In this document: positions 16,136 through 29,341 of the stretch, piece by piece | Layout of the letters: each line of letters begins with the position of its first letter | Numbering within the stretch: the first letter of the stretch is position 1 | From: Dysosmobacter sp. | GTDB lineage: Bacteria > Bacillota > Clostridia > Oscillospirales > Oscillospiraceae | Length of the DNA stretch: 39,379 nucleotides | Direction of reading: 5' to 3' | Assembly: GCA_026169195.1 (NCBI GenBank) | Contig: JAPFEH010000047.1 | Location: 1-39,379 of the forward strand | Made by a program: the position numbers and the translations under genes | The notes under the pieces: model-generated | Told to the model about the DNA's origin: nothing | Database searches by the model: none | The model's input: only the letters and a program-made list of their open reading frames with translations

Positions 16136-17452
16136 TTGAATTCAGTCGCTGACGTGTGGGCCATCGTCCTGCAACAGCTGAAAAAAGAACTCTCGGAAAC
16201 CACCATCGCCGCTTTTTTTGACGAGCTGGAGGCGGTGGATATCCGGGGAAATACCTTCATCCTCCATTGCGCCAATGATTTCAAGAAGGGTTACATCGAA
16301 TCCCTGTATCTGAAAAACATCAAGGACGGGCTCCGTGATATTTTCTCCACGGATTTTGAAGTCCAGATTCTGGACGACGTGGCCTTCGCCGAATTCAACG
16401 GCAGCACGGTCCGCAAGCAGAGCGACCGCTTTACCTCCGATGAATTTACCTTTGATACCTTCGTGGTGGGTCCCTCCAATAAGCTGGCTTACGCCGCCTC
16501 GCAGGCGGTGGCGCAGCATCCTGCCCAGAATTACAATCCCCTGCTGATTTACGGGGATTCCGGTCTGGGCAAAACCCACCTCATCTACGCCATTGCCAAC
16601 GTGATCCGCCGGAACGACCCTCTCTCCAAAATCGCCTACGTAAAGGGCGACGACTTCACCAACGAGCTGGTGGACGCCATCCGGGAGGGAAAGACCGCCG
16701 AAATGCGGGAAAAATACCGGCAGGCGGATCTGCTGCTGGTGGACGATATTCAGTTCATCGCCGGCAAAAAGCAGACGCAGGAGGAATTCTTCCACACCTT
16801 CAACAATCTTTATGAATCCGGCCGCCAGATCGTCCTGACCTCGGACCGTCCCCCTTCTGAAATGACCCAGCTGGAGGACCGCCTCCGCACCCGTTTCGAG
16901 TTGGGACTGCTGGTGGACGTGGCTCCTCCCGACTTTGAGACCCGTCTTGCCATCGTTAAAAACAAAGCCGCCCTGCTGGGCATGGAGCTGCCGGATAAAA
17001 TTTCCGCCTATATTGCGGAAAATGTCACTGCAAACGTCCGTCAGCTGGAAGGCACCATCAATAAAATCCTCGCCTACAAGGATCTGCTGGGCAACGATGC
17101 CGATGAAGACACCGTGACCCGCGCCATGCAGGATATTCTCAAACGCAGCAACGAATATATTCCCACACCGGAAGTCATTCTGGAATATATCTGCAAATAT
17201 TACAGTCTGGAGGAGTCCGTCATCCGCGGACAGCAGCGCATTCGGGACGCGGTGCAGGCCCGTCAGATCGCCATGTATCTGATCCGCTCCATGACCAACC
17301 TGAGTCTGGACGAGATCGGCAAGGTCTTTGACAACCGGGACCACTCCACGGTGCTCTATTCCATCCAGCAGGTTGAGAAGAAAATGAAGAAGGAACCGGC
17401 CTTTGCCGAGACGGTCAAAGAGATCAAAACCAACATCAATTCCAAGCGCTGA
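16136..17452 (+). CDS. dnaA: Chromosomal replication initiator protein DnaA
   Basis: DnaA (438 residues) binds boxes at oriC and opens the duplex as an ATP-dependent filament. Domain I is the N-terminal 80 residues (VWAIVLQQLKKELSETTIAA). Domain III shows Walker A GDSGLGKTHL, Walker B LLLVDDIQF and sensor segments such as LTSDRPPSEM. Domain IV has the DNA-binding signature in LDEIGKVFDNRDHSTVLYSI, with the conserved DHSTV. The linker domain II is short. The start is a TTG at 16136: GAGAGAGGTG lies 7-8 bases before it and the family N-terminus begins there. A longer frame would start within the promoter itself. Confidence 0.98.
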   Translation: MNSVADVWAIVLQQLKKELSETTIAAFFDELEAVDIRGNTFILHCANDFKKGYIESLYLKNIKDGLRDIFSTDFEVQILDDVAFAEFNGSTVRKQSDRFTSDEFTFDTFVVGPSNKLAYAASQAVAQHPAQNYNPLLIYGDSGLGKTHLIYAIANVIRRNDPLSKIAYVKGDDFTNELVDAIREGKTAEMREKYRQADLLLVDDIQFIAGKKQTQEEFFHTFNNLYESGRQIVLTSDRPPSEMTQLEDRLRTRFELGLLVDVAPPDFETRLAIVKNKAALLGMELPDKISAYIAENVTANVRQLEGTINKILAYKDLLGNDADEDTVTRAMQDILKRSNEYIPTPEVILEYICKYYSLEESVIRGQQRIRDAVQARQIAMYLIRSMTNLSLDEIGKVFDNRDHSTVLYSIQQVEKKMKKEPAFAETVKEIKTNINSKR

Positions 17453-17686
17453 TTTTTCCACGTTTGCTGTGGAAAAGGAAAACTATTTTGTGGAAAACCT
17501 GTTGTCTGAAAATGCTGTTGAAAACCGTCCTCTTTTTTCCACAGGGGCTGTGGGCGGTCAAATCCTTGCAGTTTCAGGAGTTTTCCCCTTTTTCCACAGC
17601 TTTTTCGTCTACGACTGCTTTTTCTAAACAATTTAGTTCTTTTCTTTTGAAAAGCGACACACTCCATATGAGAGGGGAAGTCTACT
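17453..17686. other. Replication origin oriC (dnaA-dnaN spacer)
   Basis: Five DnaA-box-like 9-mers lie within 145 bases: TTTTCCACG (17454-17462), TGTGGAAAA (17468-17476), TGTGGAAAA (17489-17497), TTTTCCACA (17535-17543) and TTTTCCACA (17590-17598). The first three and last two face in mixed directions. An AT-rich stretch follows at about 17600-17660, a natural unwinding region, directly before dnaN. Position between dnaA and dnaN, and the switch of gene direction at dnaA, support the call. The boxes differ from the usual TTATCCACA at the third base. Confidence 0.88.
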
Positions 17687-18802
17687 ATGATCAAATTCAG
17701 CTGCGAAAAGGTGCTGCTGCAAAGTGCCATTGCCGTTACCAGCCGCGCTGTGGCGCAGAAAAGCTCCATTCCCGCACTGGAAGGGCTGCTGCTCCATGCC
17801 GACCATCAGCTGACGGTGTCCGGCTACAATATGCAGACCGGCATCCGCACCAAAGTCGGCGCCGATGTCAGCGAAGGCGGCGACATTGTCCTCAATGCCC
17901 GCTTATTTGGCGACATTATCCGCAGAATGCCGGATGATATCGTCACCTTCACCGCCGACGAGCGGCAAATGGTCCACCTTTCCTGCGGAGACGCGGATTT
18001 TGACATTCTGGGTCTCAGCGCCGCGGATTATCCGGATCTTCCGGAAGTGGAGGACGAATATTCCGTTTCCATCCAGCAAAAGACCCTGCGGGCCATGATC
18101 GAAGAAGTTGCCTTTGCAGTTTCCACCAATGAAAGCCGTCCTGTGCATACCGGCGCGCTGTTTGAGATCAATGAAAAGGGGCTGACCATGGTAGCGGTGG
18201 ACGGGTTCCGGCTGGCGGTCCGTCGGGAGCCGCTGGAAAAAATTGACGGAGGCGCCTTTTCCTTTGTAGCGCCCGGCGCCGCGCTGAACGAGGTCAAGAG
18301 CATCTGCGGCGATGTGGAGGATCTGGCCGCCGTGACACTGGGCAAGCGCCACATTCTCTTTGAAGTCGGTGACACGGAGCTGATCTGCCGCCGTCTGGAG
18401 GGAGAATTTCTGGATTACAAGAATGCCATCCCCAGAAAAAATCCCATTTCCGTGGTGGCGGATACCAAAACGCTGATCCAGAGCATCGACCGTGTTTCCG
18501 TGGTGATCTCGGAGAAGCTGAAAAGCCCTGTCCGGTGCGTCTTTGATCAGGATCGGGTACTGCTGTCCGCAAAAACCGGAAACGGAGAGGCAAAGGACGT
18601 CTGCCGCATTTCCGGCGACGGCGAGGGACTGGAGATCGGGTTCAACAACCGCTATCTGATGGAGGCCTTGCGGTATGCTCCGGCGGACACGGTGAAAATC
18701 GAGCTGAATACCGGCGTCTCCCCTGCTGTCATCGTGCCGGTGGAGGGAGAAGAGAATTTCCTTTATATGGTCTTGCCGGTGCGGCTGAAATCTGCTGAGT
18801 GA
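17687..18802 (+). CDS. dnaN: DNA polymerase III beta sliding clamp
   Basis: The 371-residue clamp that forms a ring dimer around DNA and tethers the polymerase. The N-terminus [20 protein letters not shown] is typical, as are the three repeated clamp domains of about 120 residues. Family segments include [31 protein letters not shown] with [11 protein letters not shown], and the C-terminal YMVLPVRL that forms the protein-binding pocket. GAGAGGGGAAG lies upstream. The stop is 8 bases before the yaaA start. Confidence 0.98.
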   Translation: MIKFSCEKVLLQSAIAVTSRAVAQKSSIPALEGLLLHADHQLTVSGYNMQTGIRTKVGADVSEGGDIVLNARLFGDIIRRMPDDIVTFTADERQMVHLSCGDADFDILGLSAADYPDLPEVEDEYSVSIQQKTLRAMIEEVAFAVSTNESRPVHTGALFEINEKGLTMVAVDGFRLAVRREPLEKIDGGAFSFVAPGAALNEVKSICGDVEDLAAVTLGKRHILFEVGDTELICRRLEGEFLDYKNAIPRKNPISVVADTKTLIQSIDRVSVVISEKLKSPVRCVFDQDRVLLSAKTGNGEAKDVCRISGDGEGLEIGFNNRYLMEALRYAPADTVKIELNTGVSPAVIVPVEGEENFLYMVLPVRLKSAE

Positions 18803-18810
18803 GGAGCGTT

Positions 18811-19026
18811 ATGAAAACCATTACCATTACAACGGAATATATCAAGCTGCAGGATCTGCTGAAATTTGCAAACCTTGTGGAAACCGGCGGCATGGCAAAG
18901 GAATGTATCCAAGGCGGCGCGGTGACGGTGAACGGCGAGATCTGCACCATGCGTGGAAAAAAAATCCGCCCCGGCGACACCGTCCTGTTTGAAGGCGAGG
19001 AATTGACGGTTGCTTATGCGGATTGA
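18811..19026 (+). CDS. yaaA: S4 domain RNA-binding protein YaaA/RlbA
   Basis: A 71-residue protein consisting of one S4 RNA-binding domain. The pattern [20 protein letters not shown], then [11 protein letters not shown] and RGKKIRPGD is the S4 fold of the family found between dnaN and recF in Bacillota. The ATG at 18811 follows GAGGAGC. Its last 11 bases overlap recF, so the two are translationally coupled. Its exact role is unsettled; a ribosome-assembly link has been suggested for the family. Confidence 0.93.
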   Translation: MKTITITTEYIKLQDLLKFANLVETGGMAKECIQGGAVTVNGEICTMRGKKIRPGDTVLFEGEELTVAYAD

Positions 19027-20119
19027 CCGTCTGGAACTGCAATCTTTTCGCAACTACGACTGTCAGCAGGTGGAGTTTGACGGCGGCTGCAACGTGATCT
19101 TCGGGGAAAACGCGCAGGGGAAAACGAATCTTCTGGAAGCGCTGGTGTTCCTCTCCTGTGGAAAATCTCCGCGGGCCAGAACCGATCGGGAGATGATCCG
19201 CTTTGATGCGCCTGCCGCCCGCCTGCTGGCATCGGTGTCGGCGAGAGAGCGGGAATTTCAGGTGCAGGCGGATCTGTTTCGGGACCGGCGGCGGAAGCTG
19301 TCGGTGAATCGGGTGCCTGCCAAAAACAGCGCGGCGCTTTCGCAGGTGTATCACACGGTGTTTTTCTGTCCGGAGGATCTGAATTTGATCCGGGAGGGCG
19401 CCGCCGCCCGCCGGAAGTTCATGGATACGGCTTTATGTCAACTTCGCCCCCGTTATGCGGCGGCGCTGGTGGATTATCACCGTGCCTATGAACAAAAGAC
19501 AAGGATCCTGCGGGATGCAGAGGAACGTCCGGATCTGCTGGCGGCGCTGCCAGAGTTCAACGAACAGCTGGTGCGGCTGGGAGCTGTGCTGATTCATTAC
19601 CGCTCCCGCTTTGTGCAGCGTCTCCATGAATATGCCGCCGCCAACCATGCCGAATGCTCCGGAGGACGGGAAACGCTGGCGCTTCAATATGCGACGGTGT
19701 CCACGGTGACCGATCCGGCGGCGGAGCCGGCGGTGGTGGCGGAGCAGCTGCGGGAGCATATGGCGCGCCATCAGACCGCGGAGCGGGCTTCCCGCCTGTG
19801 TCTGTCGGGACCCCATAAGGACGACATTCTGGTAAGCATTGACGGGCGGGACGCCAAGCAATACGCCTCTCAAGGCCAGACCCGCACGGCGGCGCTCGCC
19901 ATGAAGCTGGCAGAGCGGGAGATCGATAAAAATGTGACGGGGGCGTATCCGGTTTTGCTGCTGGACGATGTGCTCAGCGAGCTGGACCCCCGCCGGCAGG
20001 AATTTGTCCTGAACCGCATTGACGGCGGACAGGTCATGATTACCTGCTGCGAGGATGACCGCCTGCCGCGGCTTCTGGGCGGCAGGGTGTTTCATGTGGA
20101 GCAGGGCGTGATCCGGTGA
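19016..20119 (+). CDS. recF: DNA replication and repair protein RecF
   Basis: RecF (367 residues) is an SMC-like ATPase that binds gapped DNA and helps load RecA. Walker A is [13 protein letters not shown] (near residue 30), the ABC signature region is LSGPHKDDI, and Walker B is [12 protein letters not shown], followed by the DNA-damage-type sequence GGQVMITC. The start [14 protein letters not shown] is the family N-terminus. Its ATG at 19016 lies inside yaaA and is preceded by GGCGAGGAATTG. Length and order are usual. Confidence 0.97.
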   Translation: MRIDRLELQSFRNYDCQQVEFDGGCNVIFGENAQGKTNLLEALVFLSCGKSPRARTDREMIRFDAPAARLLASVSAREREFQVQADLFRDRRRKLSVNRVPAKNSAALSQVYHTVFFCPEDLNLIREGAAARRKFMDTALCQLRPRYAAALVDYHRAYEQKTRILRDAEERPDLLAALPEFNEQLVRLGAVLIHYRSRFVQRLHEYAAANHAECSGGRETLALQYATVSTVTDPAAEPAVVAEQLREHMARHQTAERASRLCLSGPHKDDILVSIDGRDAKQYASQGQTRTAALAMKLAEREIDKNVTGAYPVLLLDDVLSELDPRRQEFVLNRIDGGQVMITCCEDDRLPRLLGGRVFHVEQGVIR

Positions 20120-20159
20120 GGAACACGTTCCCGCAGAATCAGCGGAACAAGGTGCGGAT

Positions 20160-20234
20160 ATGAGGAAAAAAGTGGAATGGATCGCAGCAGCGCCGCTGGT
20201 TTGCTTTTTTCTGGATCGCATGCGGGAGGAATGA
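20160..20234 (+). CDS. Possible 24-residue peptide between recF and remB
   Basis: A short open frame MRKKVEWIAAAPLVCFFLDR followed by MREE, with basic residues, a hydrophobic centre and a charged end. It ends 2 bases before the remB start, so its stop overlaps the remB ribosome binding region as in translational coupling. An AAGGTG stands a few bases upstream. No family is recognised. It may be a leader peptide, a small membrane peptide or chance. Confidence 0.35.
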   Translation: MRKKVEWIAAAPLVCFFLDRMREE

Positions 20235-20236
20235 CC

Positions 20237-20503
20237 ATGTATCTTCATTTGGGACAAAACGAAATCATTCAGGACCACCGGATCATCGGGATTTTTGATC
20301 TGGACAAATGCTCCACCAGCAGGCGGACCAGAGAATATCTGGCGGCCGCGGAGCGGGAGAGCGTGGTGCTGGACATTTCCGGAGAGCTGCCCAAGTCCTT
20401 TGTGGTCTGCGATCATCCCTATCATGAGCAGATCGTTTATCTCAGCCAGCTGAACTCCTCCACCTTGAAAAACCGCGTGGAGAGCCGGAAGCTGGAGTTT
20501 TGA
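20237..20503 (+). CDS. remB: Extracellular matrix regulator RemB (DUF370)
   Basis: An 88-residue DNA-binding protein of the RemA/RemB family. In Bacillus subtilis RemA activates biofilm matrix genes and RemB lies in this same place between recF and gyrB. The N-terminus MYLHLGQNEIIQDHRIIGIF with DLDKCSTS and the later LPKSFVVCDH and SSTLKNR are family features. The ATG at 20237 follows GGGAGGA and begins the conserved sequence. Whether it controls matrix genes in an anaerobe is not known. Confidence 0.92.
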   Translation: MYLHLGQNEIIQDHRIIGIFDLDKCSTSRRTREYLAAAERESVVLDISGELPKSFVVCDHPYHEQIVYLSQLNSSTLKNRVESRKLEF

Positions 20504-20533
20504 CCGGTGCAGGAAACGCGTCGGGTTTGATGA

Positions 20534-20591
20534 GACAGGGCAGGAAGAATCGGGCCGGAACTGGCTCCGGCCCGGCTCTTCCTGTCTTGTA
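20534..20591. other. Compound hairpin between remB and gyrB
   Basis: An inner 9-bp stem CGGGCCGGA (20551-20559) / TCCGGCCCG (20566-20574) is nested between outer segments AGACAGG...AGGAAGA and TCTTCCTGTCT that can also pair. The tail TTGTAAAG is poor in T. It may terminate or attenuate transcription before gyrB. Confidence 0.5.
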
Positions 20592-20625
20592 AAGAAAAAG
20601 CCACCCCCTTGAAAGGAGAAACAAT

Positions 20626-22593
20626 ATGGCAGAAAACGAAATTTTGAATTCTACGGCTGTGGATACGGAAAATGAATACGACGCCTCGGAAATTCAGGTG
20701 CTGGAGGGTCTGGAAGCAGTCCGTAAGCGTCCCGGCATGTATATCGGCTCCACCTCCTCCTCCGGTCTCCACCATCTGGTGTATGAGATCGTGGACAATG
20801 CCATCGACGAGGCGCTGGCCGGTTACTGCACCGAGATTCAGGTAATCATCAACGAGGGGGATACCATCACCGTGGTCGACAACGGCCGCGGTATTCCCGT
20901 GGACATTCAGTCCCAGACCGGCAAGCCCGCGCTGGAGGTGGTGTACACCGTTCTCCACGCCGGCGGAAAGTTCGGCGGCGGAGGCTATAAGGTCTCCGGC
21001 GGCCTCCACGGCGTGGGCGCTTCGGTGGTCAACGCCCTGTCCGAATGGCTGACGGTTCAGGTCCATCGGGACGGAAACATTTATGAAATGCGGTTTTCAC
21101 GGGGACAGATCACGCAGGAAATGAAAATCGTGGGGACCACGGATCATACCGGAACCACGGTGACCTTCAAGCCGGATCCGGAGATGTTTGAAGATCTGGT
21201 CTATAACTATGAGACCCTCCATACCAGAATGCAGGAAGAGGCCTTTTTGAACGCGGGGCTGCGCATCACCATTGCGGACCGGCGGAACGCCTCCGCGGAA
21301 AAGCCGGAAAACCAGCGGTATCACTCCATGTGCTATGCCGGCGGCATTCGGGAATTCGTGACATGGATCAACAAGAGCAAGGACGTGCTGCACAAGGACG
21401 TCATTTACATGGCCGGAGAAAAGGACGGCTCCGTGGCGGAAGTGGCGATCCAGTATAACGACAGCTATAACGAGGTCATCTATTCCTTTGCCAACAACGT
21501 CCGCACGCCGGAGGGAGGCATGCACGAGGAGGGCTTCAAACGCGCCCTGACCAACGTGCTGAACAACTACGGCCGCAAGATCAAAATGCTCAAGGACGAC
21601 GAGAAGGTCTCCGGCGAGGACTGTCGGGAGGGCCTTACCTGCGTCATCTCCGTGAAGCTCACCGACGCCCAGTTTGAAGGCCAGACCAAGGCGAAGCTGG
21701 GCAACAGTGAGATCCGGACGCTGGTCAATACGATCGTCTCTGACAAGCTGGATACGTTTTTGGAGGAAAATCCGCAGGTGGGCCGCATGATTCTGGACAA
21801 GGCCCTCACCGCCAACCGCGCCCGTGAGGCAGCCAAGAAGGCGCGGGAATCCATCCGCCGCAAAACCGCGCTGGGCGGCGCCGCCATGCCGGATAAGCTG
21901 CGGGACTGCAACGAGAACAACCCCGAGCTGACAGAGCTTTACATCGTCGAGGGTGACTCCGCCGGCGGCAGCGCCACACAGGGACGGGACAGCCGCTTTC
22001 AGGCCATCCTCCCCCTGTGGGGCAAGATGCTGAACGTGGAAAAGGCGCGGGCGGACAAGGTTTACGGCAACGACAAGCTCCAGCCTGTCATTACCGCGCT
22101 GGGCGCCGGCATCGGCGAGGAGTTCGACACCTCCAAGCTGCGCTATCACAAGGTCATCATCATGGCGGATGCCGATGTGGACGGCTCCCATATCCGCACC
22201 CTGCTGCTGACCTTCTTCTTCCGCTTCATGCGGCCTTTGATCGAGCACGGCTACGTGTATTCCGCCGTTCCGCCTCTTTACAAGCTGACCCGCGGCAAGA
22301 CGACCCGCGTCGCCTTCTCCGATGAGGAGCGGGACGCCGTTTCCGCGGAAATGCGGGGCGGAAATCCCAATGTGAAGATCGACATTTCCCGCTTCAAGGG
22401 CCTTGGTGAAATGAATCCCCATGAGCTGTGGGAGACCACCATGGATCCGGAAAAGCGGACGCTGCGGCGCATCACGCTGGACGATGCGGTGAAGGCTGAC
22501 GAGACCTTTACCATCCTCATGGGCGAAAAGGTGGAGCCCCGCAAGGAATTCATCGAGAAAAACGCCCAGTATGCCGTGAATCTGGACTATTGA
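20626..22593 (+). CDS. gyrB: DNA gyrase subunit B
   Basis: The ATPase subunit (655 residues) of gyrase, which introduces negative supercoils. The GHKL ATP site shows [26 protein letters not shown] and [15 protein letters not shown]. The transducer follows. The TOPRIM domain shows [16 protein letters not shown] and a metal site [15 protein letters not shown]. The segment [16 protein letters not shown] has Trp where Escherichia coli has Lys or Arg. The C-terminus ends [18 protein letters not shown] lies upstream. It precedes gyrA by 62 bases in the normal order. Confidence 0.99.
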   Translation: MAENEILNSTAVDTENEYDASEIQVLEGLEAVRKRPGMYIGSTSSSGLHHLVYEIVDNAIDEALAGYCTEIQVIINEGDTITVVDNGRGIPVDIQSQTGKPALEVVYTVLHAGGKFGGGGYKVSGGLHGVGASVVNALSEWLTVQVHRDGNIYEMRFSRGQITQEMKIVGTTDHTGTTVTFKPDPEMFEDLVYNYETLHTRMQEEAFLNAGLRITIADRRNASAEKPENQRYHSMCYAGGIREFVTWINKSKDVLHKDVIYMAGEKDGSVAEVAIQYNDSYNEVIYSFANNVRTPEGGMHEEGFKRALTNVLNNYGRKIKMLKDDEKVSGEDCREGLTCVISVKLTDAQFEGQTKAKLGNSEIRTLVNTIVSDKLDTFLEENPQVGRMILDKALTANRAREAAKKARESIRRKTALGGAAMPDKLRDCNENNPELTELYIVEGDSAGGSATQGRDSRFQAILPLWGKMLNVEKARADKVYGNDKLQPVITALGAGIGEEFDTSKLRYHKVIIMADADVDGSHIRTLLLTFFFRFMRPLIEHGYVYSAVPPLYKLTRGKTTRVAFSDEERDAVSAEMRGGNPNVKIDISRFKGLGEMNPHELWETTMDPEKRTLRRITLDDAVKADETFTILMGEKVEPRKEFIEKNAQYAVNLDY

Positions 22594-22655
22594 CCGCCCG
22601 GAGCCCTGTTTGAAACCGCATCCAACAAGCTCCCTTTTAAGGAGGAATTTCATAC

Positions 22656-25178
<2,523 letters not shown>

Positions 25179-25192
25179 AAAAGGAGCGTACT

Positions 25193-25446
25193 ATGGGTAG
25201 TAGTACAATCTCACCCTGATTGTTCTGGGATTGTTCGGGGTCGTTCTGGGGCTTGCGGCGTCGCGGCTTTATTTCCGGCTGGCGCGGACCATGGAGCAGC
25301 GGAAAACCGGCACTTCACAGAAAACCGGCGCGCAGACAGCGGAGGTCCGGCAGCAGCTGGAGCAGCTGGACCGGCAGCTGGAAAGCGGGCTGCTGACCAA
25401 AAGGGAATACAAAAGAAAGCGGCAGGACGTGCTTCGAAAGCAGTAG
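25193..25446 (+). pseudogene. SHOCT-domain membrane protein with a frameshift near its start
   Basis: AAGGAG at 25181-25186 lies 6 bases before an ATG at 25193, but that frame stops after eight codons (MGSSTISP). The -1 frame, closed upstream by a TAG at 25201, then reads YNLTLIVLGLFGVVLGLAAS, a membrane helix, and continues to 25446. The end QLEQLDRQLESGLLTKREYK with RKRQDVLRKQ is a SHOCT-type short helical domain. Shifting one base within the GGTAGTAGTAC stretch would restore one protein of about 84 residues. It may be a sequence error, a broken gene or true frameshifting; a start at the TTG 25231 lacks a binding site and cuts the helix. Confidence 0.65.
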
Positions 25447-25455
25447 GAGGTTCTT

Positions 25456-25755
25456 ATGAAACGTAGTCTTTCCTGTTTGCGGTGCGGCAGCTCCATGGAT
25501 TTCTACGGAGAGGAGCAGCTTCAGCTGGGAAAAACCGGATGGGTTCTTGGAGATCTGTCAAATCTCCTTGCAGGCGCCTTGAAAACGGAAATTTATCGCT
25601 GTCCCATGTGCGGGAAGCTGGAATTTTTCAGCACGGGAACCTGCTGTGAAAAGGGGGGCGCAGACGCTTCCCGCAAGAGCTGTCCGGAATGCGGTGCAGA
25701 GTGCGATCAGGACTGCTGCCAATGTCCCATCTGCGGGTATGAATATGGTTCTTAA
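25456..25755 (+). CDS. Zinc-ribbon protein of unknown function
   Basis: A 99-residue protein with three pairs of zinc-binding Cys motifs: CLRCGS near the start, CPMCGK in the middle, and CPECGAEC plus CPICGYEY at the end. The central part (GEEQLQLGKTGWVLGDLSNL) is a pattern seen in small clostridial proteins annotated only as zinc-ribbon or hypothetical. A clear AGGAGG lies before the ATG. It follows the SHOCT gene by 9 bases and precedes rnhA by 12, so the three form a likely operon with gyrA. Function is unknown; a role in binding nucleic acid is only a guess from the ribbons. Confidence 0.8.
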   Translation: MKRSLSCLRCGSSMDFYGEEQLQLGKTGWVLGDLSNLLAGALKTEIYRCPMCGKLEFFSTGTCCEKGGADASRKSCPECGAECDQDCCQCPICGYEYGS

Positions 25756-25767
25756 AGGAAGCAAGGA

Positions 25768-26205
25768 ATGAAAACAGTTACGATCTATACGGACGGCGCC
25801 TGTTCCGGCAATCCCGGTCCCGGCGGCTGGGGGGCGATTTTGCTCTATGGCTCCCACCGGCGGGAGCTTTCCGGCGGAGAAGCCGAAACCACCAACAACC
25901 GCATGGAGCTGACGGCGGTGATCGAGGCTCTCTCCATATTGAAGGAGCCTTGCCGGGTGGAGCTGTGGTCGGACTCCAAATATGTCATCGACGGTCTTTC
26001 CAAGGGCTGGGCGAAGGGCTGGAAAGCCCGCGGCTGGGTGAAAAGCGACAAGAAGCCCGCCTTGAATCCGGATTTGTGGGACCGGCTGCTGACATTGACG
26101 GAGATCCATACGCTGTCTTACCACTGGGTCAAAGGCCACGCGGAAAATGAGTATAACAACCGCTGCGACGAGCTGGCGGTGGCGGAGAGCCGGAAGTACA
26201 GATGA
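25768..26205 (+). CDS. rnhA: Ribonuclease HI
   Basis: RNase HI (145 residues) cuts the RNA strand of RNA-DNA hybrids such as primers and R-loops. The four acidic catalytic residues are visible: Asp in [16 protein letters not shown], Glu in [10 protein letters not shown], Asp in [10 protein letters not shown] and Asp in NRCDELAV. The basic handle [17 protein letters not shown] is present. A GGAAGCAAGGA stretch serves as ribosome binding site. It ends a short run of genes after gyrA; a 429-base gap follows. Confidence 0.97.
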   Translation: MKTVTIYTDGACSGNPGPGGWGAILLYGSHRRELSGGEAETTNNRMELTAVIEALSILKEPCRVELWSDSKYVIDGLSKGWAKGWKARGWVKSDKKPALNPDLWDRLLTLTEIHTLSYHWVKGHAENEYNNRCDELAVAESRKYR

Positions 26206-26224
26206 TCCACAAGAATGTCAACAT

Positions 26225-26233
26225 TGTGGAAAA
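26225..26233 (-). other. DnaA-box-like 9-mer after rnhA
   Basis: TGTGGAAAA, the reverse complement of the TTTTCCACA repeated at oriC, lies 20 bases after the rnhA stop. Another noncoding copy of the same 9-mer occurs at 3651-3659, and others sit at gene boundaries at 1457-1465, 4787-4795 and 8403-8411. Confidence 0.35.
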
Positions 26234-26324
26234 AGGGAGCAGAGACAGCCGGTGGGCAGGATTTTTCCGCAATGCTCCGTGAACGGTTGAAAAGTAATCG
26301 TTTTTCTCAAACATTCACGATTTG

Positions 26325-26464
26325 TTCACAGGAATAACATAATTCTGCAATAATGATCGGGTATCTTAATCATCAAGCAGAGGGTCCTTCCAACCCGATG
26401 CGTTTTCTCCCTCCTAAAACACACACACGATAAAAGGACCGCCTTTGGCGGTCCTTTTATCGTG
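26325..26464 (+). ncRNA. Putative orphan small RNA between rnhA and nadE
   Basis: A -35-like TTCACA (26325-26330) and an extended -10 TGCAATAAT (26346-26354) are 18 bases apart. They would start an RNA near 26361. It ends at the excellent terminator at 26426-26464, giving about 105 bases. The only pairing noticed in the body is ATCGGGT (26356-26362) with ACCCGAT (26393-26399). No ribosome binding site with a start codon is seen in it, and no gene begins for another 170 bases. It is not recognisable as 6S, SRP, tmRNA or RNase P RNA. Confidence 0.5.
26426..26464. terminator. Strong terminator between rnhA and nadE
   Basis: A perfect 18-bp stem, CACGATAAAAGGACCGCC / GGCGGTCCTTTTATCGTG, with loop TTT. 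The right arm contains CCTTTT. It can close a transcript in either direction, either that of rnhA or of the putative small RNA. Confidence 0.9.
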
Positions 26465-26490
26465 CTACGGACAGGCCGGCGAGCGGTGCG

Positions 26491-26511
26491 TTTTCAACAG
26501 GGTGTTGAAAA
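26491..26511. other. Inverted repeat upstream of nadE
   Basis: TTTTCAACA (26491-26499) and TGTTGAAAA (26503-26511) are separated by GGG. The element lies 60 bases before the nadE promoter and could be an operator or a remnant hairpin. Confidence 0.4.
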
Positions 26512-26572
26512 AAACGCGGAAGACCGCTGAGATCTCCGCTGCTTCACCGCATTCCGGCTGCCGCGCGGAATC

Positions 26573-26601
26573 TTGCATTTTTTTCAAAGCCGGGGTAAGA
26601 T
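26573..26601 (+). promoter_or_regulatory. Promoter of nadE
   Basis: TTGCAT (26573-26578) and TAAGAT (26596-26601) with a 17-base spacer, about 34 bases before the nadE start. Confidence 0.55.
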
Positions 26602-26634
26602 AAGGAAAAGTCGGCTTGGTAAGGAGGCCATTTG

Positions 26635-28548
<1,914 letters not shown>

Positions 28549-28569
28549 GCAGAAAAAGCCGGCCGGCGT

Positions 28570-29340
28570 ATGGCTGAAATGGGGCGGGACTGTATGGAAG
28601 CAATTTTGGATCAGCTGTTGAATATCGGAGAACTGCTGCTGCAAAACGGCGCGGAGATCAGCCGTGTGGAGGAGACCGTCTCCCGCATGGGGCTGGCTTA
28701 CGGCGCATCAGAGATGCACGTGTTTGTCATCACATACAGCATTGTGGTGACCATGCGCCTTGCAGACGGCACGTGCCTGACCCAGACCCGCCGGATCGGC
28801 CATCCGGCGGGAACGGATTATTTCCGTCTGGAGGCGTGCAATGCCCTCAGCCGCCGCTGCTCCCGCGCGCCGCTGCCGCTGGAGGAGCTGCAAAGCGAGG
28901 TGGAGCGGATTCGGGAGCAGCCCCGCAGCCGTCTGCGGATCTATGGGGGCAGTATGCTGGCAGTGGGCAGCTTTACGCTTTTTTTCGGAGGCGGACCGGC
29001 AGATATGCTGGTGTCCATGGTGTTTGCGGCGGTCACCTGTCTGCTGCAGGAATATCTGATGCCTGTTTGCATGAATCGGGTCATTTTTAATCTGATCTGC
29101 GCGCTGCTGATCGGTCTGGGGACCTGCGGATGTGTGCTGCTGTGGCCGGCGCTGCAGCTGGACAAAATCATGATCGGCTATATCATGCTGCTGATCCCCG
29201 GACTTGCCATCACCAACTCCATTCGGGACATTCTGGTGGGAAACACCATCTCCGGCGCGCTGCTGCTGACGGAATCGCTGCTGTGGGCTGGCGCTTTGGC
29301 CTCCGGGTTTATGCTGGCCATCTGGATCACGGGGGTGTGA
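28570..29340 (+). CDS. Threonine/serine exporter, ThrE N-terminal half (DUF1212)
   Basis: A 256-residue membrane protein. The cytosolic N-terminal part, LLNIGELLLQNGAEISRVEE with VFVITYSIVVTM, is the DUF1212/ThrE domain, and about five membrane helices follow from residue 125 (for example MLVSMVFAAVTCLLQEYLM and IMIGYIMLLIPGLAI). In Corynebacterium ThrE both halves are one protein that exports threonine and serine; in many Firmicutes they are two genes, as here. The start is uncertain: the ATG at 28570 lacks a good binding site, and the ATG at 28594 (MEAILDQLLN) is closer to the usual family N-terminus. The second half begins two bases after the stop. Confidence 0.88.
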   Translation: MAEMGRDCMEAILDQLLNIGELLLQNGAEISRVEETVSRMGLAYGASEMHVFVITYSIVVTMRLADGTCLTQTRRIGHPAGTDYFRLEACNALSRRCSRAPLPLEELQSEVERIREQPRSRLRIYGGSMLAVGSFTLFFGGGPADMLVSMVFAAVTCLLQEYLMPVCMNRVIFNLICALLIGLGTCGCVLLWPALQLDKIMIGYIMLLIPGLAITNSIRDILVGNTISGALLLTESLLWAGALASGFMLAIWITGV

Positions 29341-29341
29341 G

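Noticed and set aside
26325-26464. Known RNA (SRP, 6S, tmRNA, RNase P RNA)
   Set aside because: None of the conserved core sequences of these RNAs is present, and the length is too short for tmRNA or RNase P RNA.
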